In this document: positions 5,871 to 6,046 of the stretch, piece after piece
Layout of the letters: each line of letters starts with the position of its first letter
Position numbering within the stretch: the first letter of the stretch is position 1
Assembly: GCA_051877215.1 (NCBI GenBank)
Contig: JBJEIR010000013.1
Span: forward strand, 1-6,046
DNA length: 6,046 nucleotides
From: RGIG1959 sp051877215
GTDB lineage: Bacteria > Bacillota > Clostridia > Oscillospirales > Acutalibacteraceae
Direction: 5' to 3'
Notes under the pieces: generated by a model
Databases searched by the model: none
Told to the model about the DNA's origin: nothing
The model's input: only the letters and a program-made list of their open reading frames with translations
Made by a program: the position numbers and the translations under genes

Positions 5871-5921
5871 GCGGGGATAGAGCAATCAACCCCTCTCCCC
5901 ATTACACGGTGAGGCGGTGGT
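5862..5921 (+). repeat. Right copy of the 60-bp direct repeat flanking the cassette
   Basis: It matches 108-167 at 58 of 60 positions, beginning only 21 nt after the stop codon of the heptad-repeat gene. The left inverted arm that accompanies the other copy (76-98) is missing here, so this is a half element joined to the gene end. It is followed by about 11 unrelated bases and then a TTCCTCGGCTCCCT segment that resembles 61-74, so the module order of the left edge partly recurs. Confidence 0.85.
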
Positions 5922-5939
5922 GCGGCGTCGTTTTCCTCG

Positions 5940-5983
5940 GCTCCCTCTGATGAGGGAGCTGTCACCGCAGGTGACTGAGGGAG
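5940..5983. repeat. Double-hairpin intergenic repeat (GCTCCCTC...GAGGGAG family)
   Basis: GCTCCCTC (5940-5947) pairs with GAGGGAGC (5952-5959) over a 4-nt loop. GTCACC (5961-5966) pairs with GGTGAC (5970-5975) over GCA. A second GAGGGAG lies at 5977-5983 and can compete for CTCCCTC. I recall this layout as a very frequent intergenic repeat in gut Clostridia such as the Oscillospiraceae; this is memory, not a search. Confidence 0.7.
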
Positions 5984-6045
5984 AGAATAACAACATTCTG
6001 TATTCATCGGAAATAAGTAATAATCAGGTATATTTTCTCTCCCTC
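5977..6045. repeat. 11-bp inverted repeat closing the right edge
   Basis: GAGGGAGAGAA (5977-5987) is the exact reverse complement of TTCTCTCCCTC (6035-6045), separated by 47 AT-rich bases. The right arm probably begins another repeat copy in the opposite orientation that continues beyond the window. No gene is visible in 5841-6046. Confidence 0.55.
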
Positions 6046-6046
6046 C

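Noticed and set aside
4593..5885. 430-codon open frame on the minus strand, antisense to the heptad-repeat gene
   Set aside because: The repetitive codons of the heptad arrays lack antisense stops, which gives a long spurious frame. The translation is low complexity (Leu/Gln/Arg) and runs into the intergenic repeat.
5735..6007. 90-codon open frame on the minus strand across the right repeat
   Set aside because: It is composed of repeat sequence plus the antisense of the heptad gene's end, and has no start context.

Overview
The window looks like a chromosomal segment from an anaerobic Firmicute of the class Clostridia, probably an Oscillospiraceae/Ruminococcaceae-type gut bacterium. This rests on moderate GC with strong GGAGG-type ribosome binding sites, the character of the proteins (a TetR/AcrR regulator, a Firmicutes-type MMPL exporter, an X-X-X-Leu-X-X-Gly heptad-repeat secreted protein), and the intergenic sequence at both ends. 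Those ends are built from hairpin-rich GGCTCCCTC...GAGGGAG and GAGGCGGTGGT modules that I recall as common dispersed repeats in such genomes. The taxonomic call is inference, not a database match.

Layout. Positions 1-423 hold no credible gene. They contain two small hairpins, an imperfect fold-back element (about 67-163), an unassigned AT/GC-mixed stretch, and a strong bidirectional terminator hairpin (307-343). A TetR-family regulator runs leftward (1002 to 424) towards that terminator. The 216-bp divergent region 1003-1218 carries a consensus TATAAT for tetR, two short palindromes that could be operators, and a weak candidate promoter for the rightward genes. A tight three-gene operon runs rightward: a 102-aa small protein of unknown function (1219-1527), a 696-aa twelve-TM MMPL/RND-type transporter (1532-3622), and a 744-aa secreted heptad-repeat protein (3606-5840). 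The gap between genes 1 and 2 is 4 nt, and genes 2 and 3 overlap by 17 nt. Positions 5841-6046 are again repeat-derived.

Working model (inference). The TetR protein senses an unknown hydrophobic or stress ligand and controls the divergent operon. The MMPL protein uses the proton-motive force, through an Asp-Tyr pair in each half, to move a lipid or amphiphile. The exported heptad-repeat protein would be its extracytoplasmic partner, a stand-alone version of the heptad domain found inside YhgE/Pip-type membrane proteins. The 102-aa protein is probably a cytoplasmic accessory.

The most striking structural feature is that the whole regulator-plus-operon cassette lies between two same-orientation 60-bp repeats (108-167 and 5862-5921, 58/60 identical), 5,754 bp apart.
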